Part shown: piece by piece, positions 27,623 through 37,240 of the stretch
Numbering within the stretch: the first letter of the stretch is position 1
How the letters are laid out: each line of letters begins with the position of its first letter
NCBI GenBank assembly: GCA_023823795.1
Contig: CP085710.1
Location: 1,452,001-1,516,000, forward strand
DNA from: Bacillus sp. F19
GTDB taxonomy: Bacteria > Bacillota > Bacilli > Bacillales > Bacillaceae
Direction of reading: 5' to 3'
DNA: 64,000 nucleotides
Program-made: the position numbers and the translations under genes
Notes under the pieces: model-generated
Databases searched by the model: none
The model's input: the letters and a program-made list of their open reading frames with translations, nothing else
What the model was told of the DNA's origin: nothing

Positions 27623-28738
27623 ATGGACAAGATTACACCAAAAAATTCATTTGGACAATGGTTTTCACTCATCAATCTTCAATTATTTGAAGAAAACGTG
27701 AAAACAATGAAATTAGATTACTATACAAAAAAATTAACGACGGAATCGTTCCTTAAATTACTGCTTTTTGCGCAGCTACAAGAAATCGAAAGTCTGCATG
27801 CACTTACGGATTGTCTTTTCGACGAACAGCTTCAAAAAGGGATCGACCTTGATTCCATCAGTATTTCTCAGCTATCGCGCCGGTTAAATGGCATGAATCC
27901 GGATCTCTTTCAACGGCTTTTTCTTGATTTAGTGGCACAAATTCATGCCAAAACACACGACACAAAACTCGTAATGCCGTTAAAAATCCTTGATTCAAGT
28001 ACATTACCACTCAATTTGACCAATCATCGATGGGCGAAATTCCGGAAAACAAAGGCAGGCGTCAAGTTACATCTGCGCCTTGTCTTTATGGAAAAAGGGA
28101 CATTGTATCCTGAAAAAGCTGTGCTGACAACAGCGAAAGAACATGACCGTGGTCAACTTGAAGTTATGATCGATGACAAAGAATGCATGTACGTGTTTGA
28201 CCGTGGGTACCTCGATTACGAACGATTCGACCGCATGACAGATGATGGTTACTTTTTTCTTTCAAGACTACGGAAAAATGCATTCATACGGGAGGTTTAC
28301 GACTTCAAACTGCCAGACGATACGACCGTTTTATCGGATCAAATGGTGTTGATTGGCACGGCGCAAAATCGAGCAGAAAACTATTTCCGTCTACTAAAAG
28401 TCATGGATTCAAAAGGAAATGAACTCCATTTGATCACGAATCGCTTTGATTTGAGTGCCGAAGAAATGTCTGAGATGTACAAATCGCGCTGGGCGATCGA
28501 GCTGTTTTTCAAATGGATCAAACAGCATCTCCGTATCAAAAAGTTTTACGGCCAAAGCGAATGGGCAATTCACAACCAAGTGTTGATCGCGCTAATCGTC
28601 TTTTGTCTGCATGTACTCGTGCAGCTCGAAACAAAAAGTAAGCGAAAACTCCTGCAAATTAGCCGTTATTTAAGGGCTAATTTATGGAAGCCAGCGCACA
28701 TTTGGCTTAGAAAAATTAAAGGAGAAGCCGTTCCTTAA
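27623..28738 (+). CDS. IS4-family transposase (IS4Bsu1-like)
   Basis: This 371-residue transposase has the IS4 DDE layout: SSTLPLNL (first Asp region), VFDRGYLDYERFD (second Asp) and YKSRWAIELFFKWIKQ (YREK-like motif with the Glu). The ATG at 27623 after AAAAAGGA gives the usual length; an upstream in-frame start at 27551 would add 24 residues. Coding is intact. I could not define the terminal inverted repeats with confidence, and 28,739-28,960 shows nothing else. Confidence 0.85.
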   Translation: MDKITPKNSFGQWFSLINLQLFEENVKTMKLDYYTKKLTTESFLKLLLFAQLQEIESLHALTDCLFDEQLQKGIDLDSISISQLSRRLNGMNPDLFQRLFLDLVAQIHAKTHDTKLVMPLKILDSSTLPLNLTNHRWAKFRKTKAGVKLHLRLVFMEKGTLYPEKAVLTTAKEHDRGQLEVMIDDKECMYVFDRGYLDYERFDRMTDDGYFFLSRLRKNAFIREVYDFKLPDDTTVLSDQMVLIGTAQNRAENYFRLLKVMDSKGNELHLITNRFDLSAEEMSEMYKSRWAIELFFKWIKQHLRIKKFYGQSEWAIHNQVLIALIVFCLHVLVQLETKSKRKLLQISRYLRANLWKPAHIWLRKIKGEAVP

Positions 28739-29000
28739 CGGGCAAACAATCATCGTCCCTCTAGTCTAATTGTAAATAAAAACCAAATGGATGGAGCCAC
28801 CTTTGTTTGGGTATTCACTTTTTTGGCTCTTCATCGGGAAAACGATAAAACTGAAAATTCAAATAAAATTCACGCAACACTAGTGATTAATGAGGATTAA
28901 ATTATTTGTTCAAATATCACAATAAAACATTTACCTACAAACAAATTTCCAACATTATCTATGAAAGTTGAATTTCACCTTTCTTTTTCTTTATTCTATC

Positions 29001-29028
29001 TTAATATCTACGTAAATGAGAATTTACA
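29001..29028 (+). promoter_or_regulatory. PhoP-box-like repeats upstream of the GDPD gene
   Basis: TTAATA at 29,001 and TTTACA at 29,023 lie exactly two 11-bp turns apart, with a weaker GTAAAT in the middle position. A TATAAA follows before the gene at 29079. The pattern fits PhoP direct repeats but is incomplete. Confidence 0.4.
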
Positions 29029-29078
29029 CTTTCAATCTATTCTTATAAATGTACTAGATTTTATTAGGAGTGGAGTAG

Positions 29079-30167
29079 ATGAAAAAGAAAAAGATTTTAG
29101 CCGCAGTGATTGCTGCACTTATGATGTGTTCAGCACAGCCTGCTTTGGCTGATAATGAGTCAGACCGTTCTGACAATAGGAGCTTCGGTCCGAAGACGTT
29201 TGACCTTCAGGCACACCGCGGTGGAATGGGACTTACTGTCGAGTCGACCATTGCATCGTTCTCCCATGCACTTGAAATGGGTGTGAGCACACTTGAGCTT
29301 GACGTGCAAATCACGGAGGACCACCAGGCAGTTGTCACGCATGATCGTAAAATCTCAGGAAGAAATTGTAAGGATACGAGCCCAGCATTCGCTGGTGACC
29401 CAGAGTACCCTTACGTGGGCAAGTACATAAAGGACCTCACTCTTGCTCAGATCCGCACGATGGACTGTGGCACAAATACCAAGCCTGAGTACCCAGAGCA
29501 GCAACCGAGCCCAGGGGCTAAAATGCCGTTGCTGAGCGAGGTTATCGATCTGGTGAAGCAATACAACGCCAAGAATGTGTGGATGAATATTGAGACGAAG
29601 GTAGAGGCTGGTGCACCGTGGGAGACAGCTCCACGTGAAGAGTTCGTGCAAATCGTCGCTCGCCAAGTTCGCGAAGCAGGAATGCTTGACCGCGTATCAA
29701 TTCAAAGCTTTGACTGGGGCGCGCTTATGCGCATGAAAGAGGTAGAGCCACGCTTACCTGTCGTTGCACTGACCAATGGTCCACAATTCTTACAGCCAGG
29801 TCAACCGGGGGCTTCACCGTGGTTGGGTGGAATCGACATCGATGATTTCGATGGAGACCTTGTGGCGGCAGCCAAATCGTTTGGCGCGGACGCAATCTCC
29901 CCTGTTCACGGCTTCCCACAAAACGGTAATATCACTGACGATAACTACGTACCTTATGTAACAAAGGAAATGGTGGAGGATGCGCACAAGTCCGGCATGA
30001 AGGTCATCCCTTGGTCAATCAACGATATGCCAACGATGAATAAGCTTATTGACGACGGAGTCGACGGAATCATCACTGACTATCCAGACCGTCTACGTGA
30101 GGTCATGGAGGAGCGTGGATTCAAGCTGCCTAAGGGCTATAAGGCACCGACAAGTGAGAAGCTTTAA
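29079..30167 (+). CDS. Secreted glycerophosphodiester phosphodiesterase
   Basis: This 362-residue protein has a signal peptide (cleavage after PALA) and a GDPD TIM-barrel. Active-site residues are visible: His46-Arg47 (AHRGG), Glu73 and Asp75 (LELDVQ) and His88 (VTHDRK). It hydrolyses glycerophosphodiesters, possibly including poly-glycerol-phosphate teichoic acid, to sn-glycerol-3-phosphate outside the cell. It is unlike B. subtilis GlpQ in the loop regions as I remember them, and the coding sequence is GC-richer than the flanks, suggesting transfer. AGGAGTGG precedes the ATG. Confidence 0.85.
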   Translation: MKKKKILAAVIAALMMCSAQPALADNESDRSDNRSFGPKTFDLQAHRGGMGLTVESTIASFSHALEMGVSTLELDVQITEDHQAVVTHDRKISGRNCKDTSPAFAGDPEYPYVGKYIKDLTLAQIRTMDCGTNTKPEYPEQQPSPGAKMPLLSEVIDLVKQYNAKNVWMNIETKVEAGAPWETAPREEFVQIVARQVREAGMLDRVSIQSFDWGALMRMKEVEPRLPVVALTNGPQFLQPGQPGASPWLGGIDIDDFDGDLVAAAKSFGADAISPVHGFPQNGNITDDNYVPYVTKEMVEDAHKSGMKVIPWSINDMPTMNKLIDDGVDGIITDYPDRLREVMEERGFKLPKGYKAPTSEKL

Positions 30168-30285
30168 TAGTTACAGAATAAATGATTCTATTCAAAGCTA
30201 TTTTTAGTAAAAGACTATCTATTCATTAAAAAAGTGAGTAACCTTAAATCTTCCATTGTATGAAACAAGACTTGCTCTAATGAAT

Positions 30286-30326
30286 AAAAGGGACTTTATC
30301 AGAACGAATGGTATAGTCCCTTTTTT
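30286..30326 (+). terminator. Terminator downstream of the GDPD gene
   Basis: AAAAGGGACT pairs with AGTCCCTTTT (with further A-T pairs inside) and is followed by Ts. Confidence 0.8.
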
Positions 30327-30708
30327 CTTTTCCCCGCAATTAATGATTTCGCTGAGGTACATTGCCTTTTATTGATAACACTCCACCTTTTATCCACTGT
30401 TTTTCAATATTTCCACATCATTCAAGTATGTCTGTTTATACATGCTACTGTTTCGGTATTCCTATGGATTTAAGATAAAGTTTGATAATTTATAATAAAG
30501 ATTGATAAAAAAGTCTGTTTTAATAATACAGGATGTTTCTTGTTCAGCAAACGGGCGCTTTTCTTCGATAAGACAAGATAAATGATATTCAACAATCGGG
30601 GGCAATAATGGCATTAATAAAACTGTAGAACTTTACTTTAGAATGAAACATAAATGCTAAACAATCGTATATAAGTTATACATAATAAATGAATGAGAAG
30701 GTGATTAT

Positions 30709-30760
30709 TTTGAATATTGGTGACTTAATTTTTCAATTTTTAAGTTATGTGTCAAGTCCG
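30709..30760 (+). pseudogene. DUF4083-like membrane protein, N-terminal stub
   Basis: AGAAGGTG is followed by a TTG start and the frame MNIGDLIFQFLSYV, the typical first residues of small DUF4083 proteins. It then runs into the 3' side of an IS21 remnant. Most of the gene is lost. Confidence 0.45.
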
Positions 30761-31080
30761 GTTATAACTTCATACTCACATACTGTTCGATAAGATCCTG
30801 AAAACTCATGTTCCTTCTGAAGCTGTTCAAATATTACTTTGTTCGTTCTTCTTTCTTTTTTCTTTAACTTGAAATCTTCCTCTAGCCAATCATCCACTAT
30901 CTCACCATAACCATCTTCTACCATCATCCCACTTTTACGAATTCCGATTTTAACTGTGGGAACATCCCCATCGGCATACTTCTTTATTGTTCTCCAATCT
31001 TTACCTGTCTTTCTTGCAATCTCAGAGAGAGATAAGTCTTCGTTCTCCCTTAAATGTTTGATATAATTTATTTCAGGCAT
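30750..31080 (-). pseudogene. IS21-type IstA, N-terminal fragment
   Basis: From 31080 (AAAGGATG site upstream) the frame encodes about 105 residues of IstA with an HTH (LSLSEIARKTGKDWRTIKKY) and reaches SGSYRTVCEYE, then leaves the homologous sequence. It differs from the IS21 piece at 24 kb, so two different IS21 elements have left remnants. Confidence 0.7.
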
Positions 31081-31229
31081 TGCTAGCATCCTTTCATTTC
31101 CCCCAACCTGTTAAGATCTCGTCAATCAAAACAGTAGAGGTTAGTGAGAGAGCTTGCAAGCCTTTTTTTGTTCCCTAGACTTCTACATAAATCCCCTGCA
31201 GAACTCTGTACTTTTATTTTGCATTAAAC

Positions 31230-32010
31230 AAACCAGGACAAACATGCGAAATATCCGACGCTTATGTAGGAATGACTGATAAAGTACCAACTCGTGTGAT
31301 TGTTCATCGGCTAACAAAAGAACAACAACAAAAACGATTACAAGATCAAACTGTAAGAGAAAAAAAGAAAGGAATGAAGTATTCTCCTCGTAGTAAACGA
31401 CTCAGTGGTATCAATGTATATATGACAAACACTCCTACAGATATTGTCCCGATGGGACAAGTACATAATTGGTACTCTTTACGTTGGCAAATCGAAATTT
31501 TATTTAAAACGTGGAAATCATTCTTTCAAATTCATCAGTGTAAAAAGATAAAACCAGAAAGATGGGAGTGCCATTTGTATGGACAATTGATTGCCATTCT
31601 ACTCTGTTCTTCTATCATGTTTCAAATGCGGCAATTACTTCTTATGAAAAAGAAACGAGAACTGAGTGAGTATAAGGCCATATATATGATTAAAGATTAT
31701 TTTCTTCTTCTTTTCCAAGCTATACAGAAAGACACACCCAAGAGCTATCAAAGGTTCTACTTCGCCTGTTCAACCTCCTACAGCAAAACGGGCGAAAATC
31801 TCATCGATATGAGAAGAAAACAGTCTTTGATATATTAGGTGTCGTTTACAATTGTACCATGTCTGATAATCAAGCGGCTTAATTCAAAAAAGGAAACCCG
31901 TTAGGGTTTATTTCGTATGCAAATCTTTAAAGCATCTACATATAGACTTTCAAAAAAAGAAACAATCTTGCTTATCATTGACGTTACATGAGGTTAGCTT
32001 GATAGCGATG
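31230..32010 (+). pseudogene. IS231-type transposase C-terminal fragment and right end, copy 1
   Basis: The frame [20 protein letters not shown] through [20 protein letters not shown] (YREK region) is the C-terminal third of an IS231 transposase. A 2-bp insertion near 31,733 shifts the frame relative to copy 2. The non-coding right end follows and finishes with TTGATAGCGATG at 32,010. The N-terminal two-thirds are missing. Confidence 0.8.
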
Positions 32011-32022
32011 TGGTACTACCCC
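32011..32022 (-). repeat. 12-bp transposon tip at the IS231 end
   Basis: TGGTACTACCCC immediately follows the IS231 right end. It is identical to the outer 12 bp of the right terminal repeat of the element at 48,146-50,050, so the IS had inserted at the tip of such an element. Confidence 0.6.
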
Positions 32023-32291
32023 AATTTATGAAAAAGAGCATGTAAACAAATTAGGTACCCCTAATTGAGAAGGCAAGTAAATTAAATCGGCAGCCATTTT
32101 CTATACCTTATTAGTGGCTTATTTTTGTTGATAGTCATCAAAATAGTTGTTAATTTTTTTACGGCTATGTTAGGTATGTAGAGTTTGTATATATTTTCAG
32201 TGAATTTGATCATACCCTCTCCCACTCTATGTTACTTTTTAAATGTGTCAGAATATTTAACAACAATTACATATTCCAGGAGTGGTAAAAA

Positions 32292-33899
32292 TTGGATTAC
32301 GAAAAATGGTTGAAAGAACTTAGTTCTAAAAAATTGAGTCGACGAACCTTTTTGGGAACATCTGGTAAAACAGCTTTAGCTACAACACTTGGCCTTACTA
32401 TCCCTTATTCATTGGCAAGTAAGGGTGTGGAAGCTTCATTCACATTTAATGACTATCCATTTACCCTAGGAGTCGCATCCGGTGATCCGTTACCAGATGG
32501 AGTTGTATTGTGGACAAGATTAGCTCCTAATCCTACTGCCGCAGATGGATTAGGTGGTATGATGGATAAAAATATTCTCGTTGAGTGGGAAATGGCGGAA
32601 GATGAAAAGTTTAATAAGATAGTAAGACACGGAACAGAAGTAGCGGTGCCTGAGCTTGCACATTCTGTCCATGCAGAAGTATATGGACTGAAACCCGGAC
32701 GCGAGTATTATTATCGATTTAAAGCTGGAAACGAGATAAGTCCCGTTGGAAGAACGAAAACGGCTCCTGCATGGGGGACGCACTTAAGCAGTCTTTCATT
32801 TGCCTTTGCCTCTTGTCAGGCATGGGTGGGGGGACGTTATGCTGCCTATCGTGATATGGCGCAGCAAGATCTCGATTTGGTTCTTCATCTTGGGGATTAT
32901 ATCTATGAGAAAAGGGACACTGCAACTCTTGCTGATTTCCGTAATCAACACGCCCTTTACAAAACTTCTCCAGACTTACAAGCTGCCCACGCGGCGTTCC
33001 CATTTATCGTGACCTTCGATGATCACGAGATAGAGAATAACTGGGCGAATGATATTTCACAACCGGATGGGGAAGAATCCAACCAAAACTTTCTTGCACT
33101 TCGTGCTGCAGCGTTCCAGGCATATTACGAGCATTTGCCACTAAGGCTTCGATCAAAACCGCATGGTTCTGATATGAATCTCTACCGTCAATTCATTTAT
33201 GGTAATTTAGCCGAGTTTAACGTCTTAGATACACGCCAATTTCGTGATGACCAATTAATCGACGGAGTTACGTATGCTCCTCTTCACCCTGACGCATCGA
33301 ATCCTTCAAGAACTATGATGGGCTCTAAACAGGAACAGTGGCTATTAAAGAATCTTGAACACTCGAAGGCACGTTGGAACGTGATTGCCCAGCAAACCAT
33401 TATGGCTCAGTTTGACTATGACCCTGGATCAGGTATAAGTGTCAATCATGACCAGTGGGATGGTTACGCTGCTGAACGGGACCGTGTTTTGAAGTTTATT
33501 CAACAACATCGTCCTTCCAATCCGGTTATCCTTGCTGGGGACTGGCATTCAAGCTGGGTAAACGACTTAAAGGCTGATTTTAGCAATCCTCATTCAGAGA
33601 CCCTGGCAACAGAGTTCGTCGGAACTTCGATCAGTTCAGGATGCGGATGGAAAGGAAATGTTGAAGCAGCACTTTCTGTGAATCCACATGTTAAGTTCTT
33701 TAATGGCGACTTGCGTGGGTACGTACGCTGTGACGTGACACACGATTCATGGAAAAGTGACTACCGTGTGGTTTCTTTTCCTGATGATGCTAATGCACAA
33801 GCTTTTACATTGACATCTTGGGTTGTTGAGAACGGAAAACCAGGTGCAACTGAAATCGGAATGACCAACTATAATAAAGTTGGAGTAACAGCGTATTAA
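32292..33899 (+). CDS. phoD: Tat-exported PhoD-like phosphodiesterase/alkaline phosphatase (copy 1)
   Basis: This 535-residue protein begins with a twin-arginine signal (SRRTFLG, residues about 16-22) and a hydrophobic stretch. Its catalytic domain shows the PhoD metal motifs: ASCQ, LHLGDYIYE, DDHEIENNW, TRQFRDD and LAGDWHSSW. PhoD proteins use Fe/Ca to cleave phosphodiesters, in Bacillus including wall teichoic acid. GGAGTGG precedes the TTG start. A TTAACA motif near 32,257 is only a weak PhoP-box candidate. It is paralogous to the gene at 42.9 kb. Confidence 0.9.
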   Translation: MDYEKWLKELSSKKLSRRTFLGTSGKTALATTLGLTIPYSLASKGVEASFTFNDYPFTLGVASGDPLPDGVVLWTRLAPNPTAADGLGGMMDKNILVEWEMAEDEKFNKIVRHGTEVAVPELAHSVHAEVYGLKPGREYYYRFKAGNEISPVGRTKTAPAWGTHLSSLSFAFASCQAWVGGRYAAYRDMAQQDLDLVLHLGDYIYEKRDTATLADFRNQHALYKTSPDLQAAHAAFPFIVTFDDHEIENNWANDISQPDGEESNQNFLALRAAAFQAYYEHLPLRLRSKPHGSDMNLYRQFIYGNLAEFNVLDTRQFRDDQLIDGVTYAPLHPDASNPSRTMMGSKQEQWLLKNLEHSKARWNVIAQQTIMAQFDYDPGSGISVNHDQWDGYAAERDRVLKFIQQHRPSNPVILAGDWHSSWVNDLKADFSNPHSETLATEFVGTSISSGCGWKGNVEAALSVNPHVKFFNGDLRGYVRCDVTHDSWKSDYRVVSFPDDANAQAFTLTSWVVENGKPGATEIGMTNYNKVGVTAY

Positions 33900-34017
33900 T
33901 CCATTCGTTTGTTAAAGGTAGGTTAAGTTAATATTAAATACCTTGTTCAATTATTTTTCTTTGTTATACTATTTTGGGTAGACCCCCCTATTAGTGTATT
34001 GACTTATCATCTAAAGC

Positions 34018-34047
34018 AAGCTGCTTACATCGGTAGGCAGCTTTTTT
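34018..34047 (+). terminator. Terminator after phoD copy 1
   Basis: AAGCTGCTTAC and GTAGGCAGCTT form an 11-bp stem with one G-T mismatch and a run of six Ts. Confidence 0.8.
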
Positions 34048-34061
34048 AATTAACTTATAAA

Positions 34062-34090
34062 GGGGTACCGCCACATCGCTATCAAGCTAG
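34062..34090 (+). repeat. Tn4430-type tip joined to an IS231 left end
   Basis: GGGGTACCGCCA (34,062-34,073) is followed by CATCGCTATCAAGCTAG, the inverted counterpart of the IS231 right ends at 32,010, 48,068 and 59,778. No transposase follows; the phosphorus genes do. A long perfect stem (AAGCGGCCTTGTTA with its partner) at 34,137-34,177 lies just downstream. Confidence 0.65.
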
Positions 34091-34280
34091 GGTTTTGAAG
34101 TATCCCCTAAACGAAAAAAGCGCTACAAAAAAGTTTAAGCGGCCTTGTTATTCTGATTAGAATTAACAAGGTCGCTTATTGTTGTTATAAACTTTGTTTA
34201 AGCTGTTAACTTCATGGAAATTACAAAAAGGATAAATAAAAACCAAAAAAAACTATAATTAATCAAAAAACAACATATGA

Positions 34281-34308
34281 TTAATATCCACTTTACAATG
34301 TCAAATTA
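34281..34308 (+). promoter_or_regulatory. PhoP-box-like repeats upstream of ugpC
   Basis: TTAATA-TCCAC-TTTACA gives two consensus-like hexamers exactly 11 bp apart, with a weaker third AAATTA in phase. They lie about 40 bases before the ugpC start. Confidence 0.5.
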
Positions 34309-34346
34309 CAATAACGAGTGTAAATACATGGATAAGGAGGTTAGTA

Positions 34347-35363
34347 ATGTCAAATATAAGGTTTGAAAATGTTGAGAAGAGATATTCCGAAACGAAAAAG
34401 ATTATTGAAGACTTGAATTTAGTGATTCAAGACGGTACTTTTACTGTTCTGGTAGGTCCATCAGGATGCGGCAAAACAACATTGCTAAGGATGATTGCAG
34501 GTTTGGAAGAAATATCAGCCGGTAACTTGTATATAGGAAGCCGGGAAGTATCGAAGGTTGATCCTGGAGATAGAGAAATTGCGATGGTCTTTCAAAACTA
34601 TGCTTTATATCCGCATATGTCCGTTAGAAAAAATATTGAATTCGGATTGAAAAATGCAGGAATACCGAAAGATGATATCAAGAGAAGAGTGCAAGAAGTC
34701 GTCAAAGTGGTAGGGCTAGAAGATTATATTGATAGTAAGCCATCGTCCCTTTCAGGAGGACAGCGACAAAGGGTTGCACTTGCGAGAGCCATTTCAAAAC
34801 AGCCGAAGGTCTTCCTAATGGACGAACCTCTGTCTAATTTAGATGCAAAATTACGTAATGCGATGAGGAGCGAACTAATCCAATTGCATCGAAAATTGAA
34901 TTCAACCTTTGTATACGTTACACACGACCAAATCGAGGCCATGACGATGGGTGATAATATTGTCGTGATGAAGGACGGACAAGTAATGCAGCAAGGAAAA
35001 CCACAGGAGATATTTCAAAATCCTACAAATACTTTTGTTGCAACCTTTATCGGTGACCCTGGAATGAATATCATTAGTATTCAAAACTATTATGTTGGGT
35101 TTAGACCAAAAAAAGTACTTTTTCAGCAGGATGATCAATTTAAAGGCTTCAAAACAAATGGGAAAATTAAAACCAGGGAAATATTAGGTGACGATACGCT
35201 TTACTCATGCGAAACAATATATGGATCAATCTGTGTTAAGAGTAATGAGGAACGAGAATACGGGGATAGTCTTCCTCTTTATGTAAAATACGAGGACCTA
35301 TACTTTTTCAATCAAAATGGAGATAGGATATACGACATGCAAGATTTGCAATTAATTATCTAA
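34347..35363 (+). CDS. ugpC: UgpC/MalK-type ABC transporter ATPase
   Basis: This 338-residue ATPase has Walker [10 protein letters not shown] at 37-45, signature [10 protein letters not shown], Walker B VFLMDEP and the CUT1-type C-terminal regulatory domain (TOBE), slightly shorter than the usual 355-370. It energises the permeases encoded next. AAGGAGG precedes the ATG. The context with glycerophosphodiesterase, PhoD and PHP genes favours glycerol-3-phosphate or glycerophosphodiesters as substrate over sugars, but the family alone does not prove it. Confidence 0.8.
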   Translation: MSNIRFENVEKRYSETKKIIEDLNLVIQDGTFTVLVGPSGCGKTTLLRMIAGLEEISAGNLYIGSREVSKVDPGDREIAMVFQNYALYPHMSVRKNIEFGLKNAGIPKDDIKRRVQEVVKVVGLEDYIDSKPSSLSGGQRQRVALARAISKQPKVFLMDEPLSNLDAKLRNAMRSELIQLHRKLNSTFVYVTHDQIEAMTMGDNIVVMKDGQVMQQGKPQEIFQNPTNTFVATFIGDPGMNIISIQNYYVGFRPKKVLFQQDDQFKGFKTNGKIKTREILGDDTLYSCETIYGSICVKSNEEREYGDSLPLYVKYEDLYFFNQNGDRIYDMQDLQLII

Positions 35364-35380
35364 TATTTGGGGGGAACAAT

Positions 35381-36346
35381 GTGGATGCTGACAATCGAGT
35401 TGAAACGAAATTTGAAGATAAAATAAAAATTCCAGGAAATTCATTTTTATCATCCTTGTTCACTTATCTAAAATATACAGTGAATTCGTTGGCTAAGAAT
35501 CCCTATATACTCATAGCTCCAGCATTATTGCTTGCTTTGGTATTTACTTTCTATCCCGTTTTCTTTGCCATCTATAACAGCTTTTTCAAATGGGATATTA
35601 TAACGGGTGAAAAGGGATTTATTGGATTACAAAACTATTATTCTCTTTTTACTGATATCACGTTCATGATCGTTATTAAAAATACTTTCATCTATACATT
35701 ATTTACCGTTGTTTTTGGGTTGATTTTTTCATTACTTATCGGGATTTTCCTTAATAAGAAATCCCCAGTTGTGGATGCTGTTCAGACCGTTGTATTTACG
35801 CCCCATATTATATCGTTTGTATCTGTATCTGTTTTATGGATGCTGTTATTGGATCCACAAACTGGATTGGTCAACTTTCTTTTGGAGAAAGTAGGTTTAG
35901 AGCCTCAACTTTGGATGATGAGCGAAAAAACATCCTTGCTATCCATTATTATTGTATCCATTTGGAAAGGGTTAGGCTATACAGTTCTTATGGTTATTGC
36001 AGGGCTGCAAAGCATTCCACGTGAGATTTACGAAGCAGCAAGGTTAGACAAGGCCAACTCATTTAAAACGTTGATTCATATTACAATACCACTTATCTCA
36101 CCGACTTTGTTCTTTCTCTTTATCACATCTATGATTGGCTCATTTAGTTCGTTTGATATTGTTAATTTAATGACAGAAGGGGGACCTAATCATTCTTCCA
36201 ATCTATTGGTTCACTGGATTTATGAGACGGGATTCCTTAACTTTAGAATTGGACCAGCAATGGCAGCCTCTGTCCTATTTCTAATTATTATCGGATTTAT
36301 TTCATTCGTAAATTTCAAATTATTCGGAAAGAAAGTACATTATTAA
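35381..36346 (+). CDS. ugpA: UgpA-like ABC permease
   Basis: This 321-residue CUT1-family permease has six membrane helices and the EAA loop EIYEAARLDKANSFKTLIHITIP around residues 216-238. It starts with GTG after GGGGGG, 18 bases downstream of ugpC. It pairs with the following permease to form the import channel. Confidence 0.8.
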   Translation: MDADNRVETKFEDKIKIPGNSFLSSLFTYLKYTVNSLAKNPYILIAPALLLALVFTFYPVFFAIYNSFFKWDIITGEKGFIGLQNYYSLFTDITFMIVIKNTFIYTLFTVVFGLIFSLLIGIFLNKKSPVVDAVQTVVFTPHIISFVSVSVLWMLLLDPQTGLVNFLLEKVGLEPQLWMMSEKTSLLSIIIVSIWKGLGYTVLMVIAGLQSIPREIYEAARLDKANSFKTLIHITIPLISPTLFFLFITSMIGSFSSFDIVNLMTEGGPNHSSNLLVHWIYETGFLNFRIGPAMAASVLFLIIIGFISFVNFKLFGKKVHY

Positions 36347-36364
36347 TTTGAGAAGGTGGCAATA

Positions 36365-37195
36365 TTGAGCGTATATTATTGGGGAAAAAAGGTATTAAAT
36401 ATATTGTTGTTACTCTTATTATTAGTGATATATTTATTTCCCTTTTACTGGATGATTACAACATCACTAAAATCAGAACTTGAAGCGATGGGGTTCCCGC
36501 CCAGTTTTTTTCCTACAGAAATTCACCTTGAAAACTATATGACTGCTTGGACACATACAAATCTATTTCACTATTTAAAGAATTCGATTATCGTGACTGT
36601 GTTAACGGTAATTGGGCAACTACTCATTTGTGTACCAGCTGCTTATGCGTTTGCGAAAAAGAAGTTTAAGCTATCCAAAGTATTTTTTGGATTGATCCTT
36701 TTTGACTTAATGGTACCAATTCAAGTAACTTTCCTTCCTAATTATATTCTCTTAACGAATATAGGATGGATTGATACTTACAAAGCTTTAATCGTTCCAT
36801 CTTTATATTCATCTTTTGCCATATTTTTTATGACCCAAACCTTTAAGCAAATCCCGGATGAAATATTAGATGCAGCTAAATTAGATAAGACTTCGGAAAT
36901 GAAAATGATAACCCAAATTATGTTGCCTATGGCTAAGCCCATCATAATAACAGTAGCATTATTTACCTTCATATCAAAGTGGAACGATTATTTCTGGACA
37001 CTGATTGTAACAAATTCCGATGCAGTTCGAACTCTGCCGATTGCGATGAAAAGTTTACTCGGAGCGGGAGATGGTCTCATTCAATGGAATATTGTTATGG
37101 CTGGTAATGTGATACTCGTTGCTCCGCTGATTATTCTTTATGTTATAGCCAATAAGCAAATAAAACAGGCCTTCGTATATGGAGGAATTAAATAA
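36365..37195 (+). CDS. ugpE: UgpE-like ABC permease
   Basis: This 276-residue permease has six helices and the EAA loop EILDAAKLDKTSEMKMITQI. Start choice is uncertain: TTG 36365 has AGAAGGTGG at good spacing, whereas GTG 36356 lies within that site. It completes the heterodimeric channel with ugpA. Confidence 0.78.
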   Translation: MSVYYWGKKVLNILLLLLLLVIYLFPFYWMITTSLKSELEAMGFPPSFFPTEIHLENYMTAWTHTNLFHYLKNSIIVTVLTVIGQLLICVPAAYAFAKKKFKLSKVFFGLILFDLMVPIQVTFLPNYILLTNIGWIDTYKALIVPSLYSSFAIFFMTQTFKQIPDEILDAAKLDKTSEMKMITQIMLPMAKPIIITVALFTFISKWNDYFWTLIVTNSDAVRTLPIAMKSLLGAGDGLIQWNIVMAGNVILVAPLIILYVIANKQIKQAFVYGGIK

Positions 37196-37240
37196 AGTTC
37201 AAATCAAAATAAATATATAAACTATTAAAGGAGAATAAAC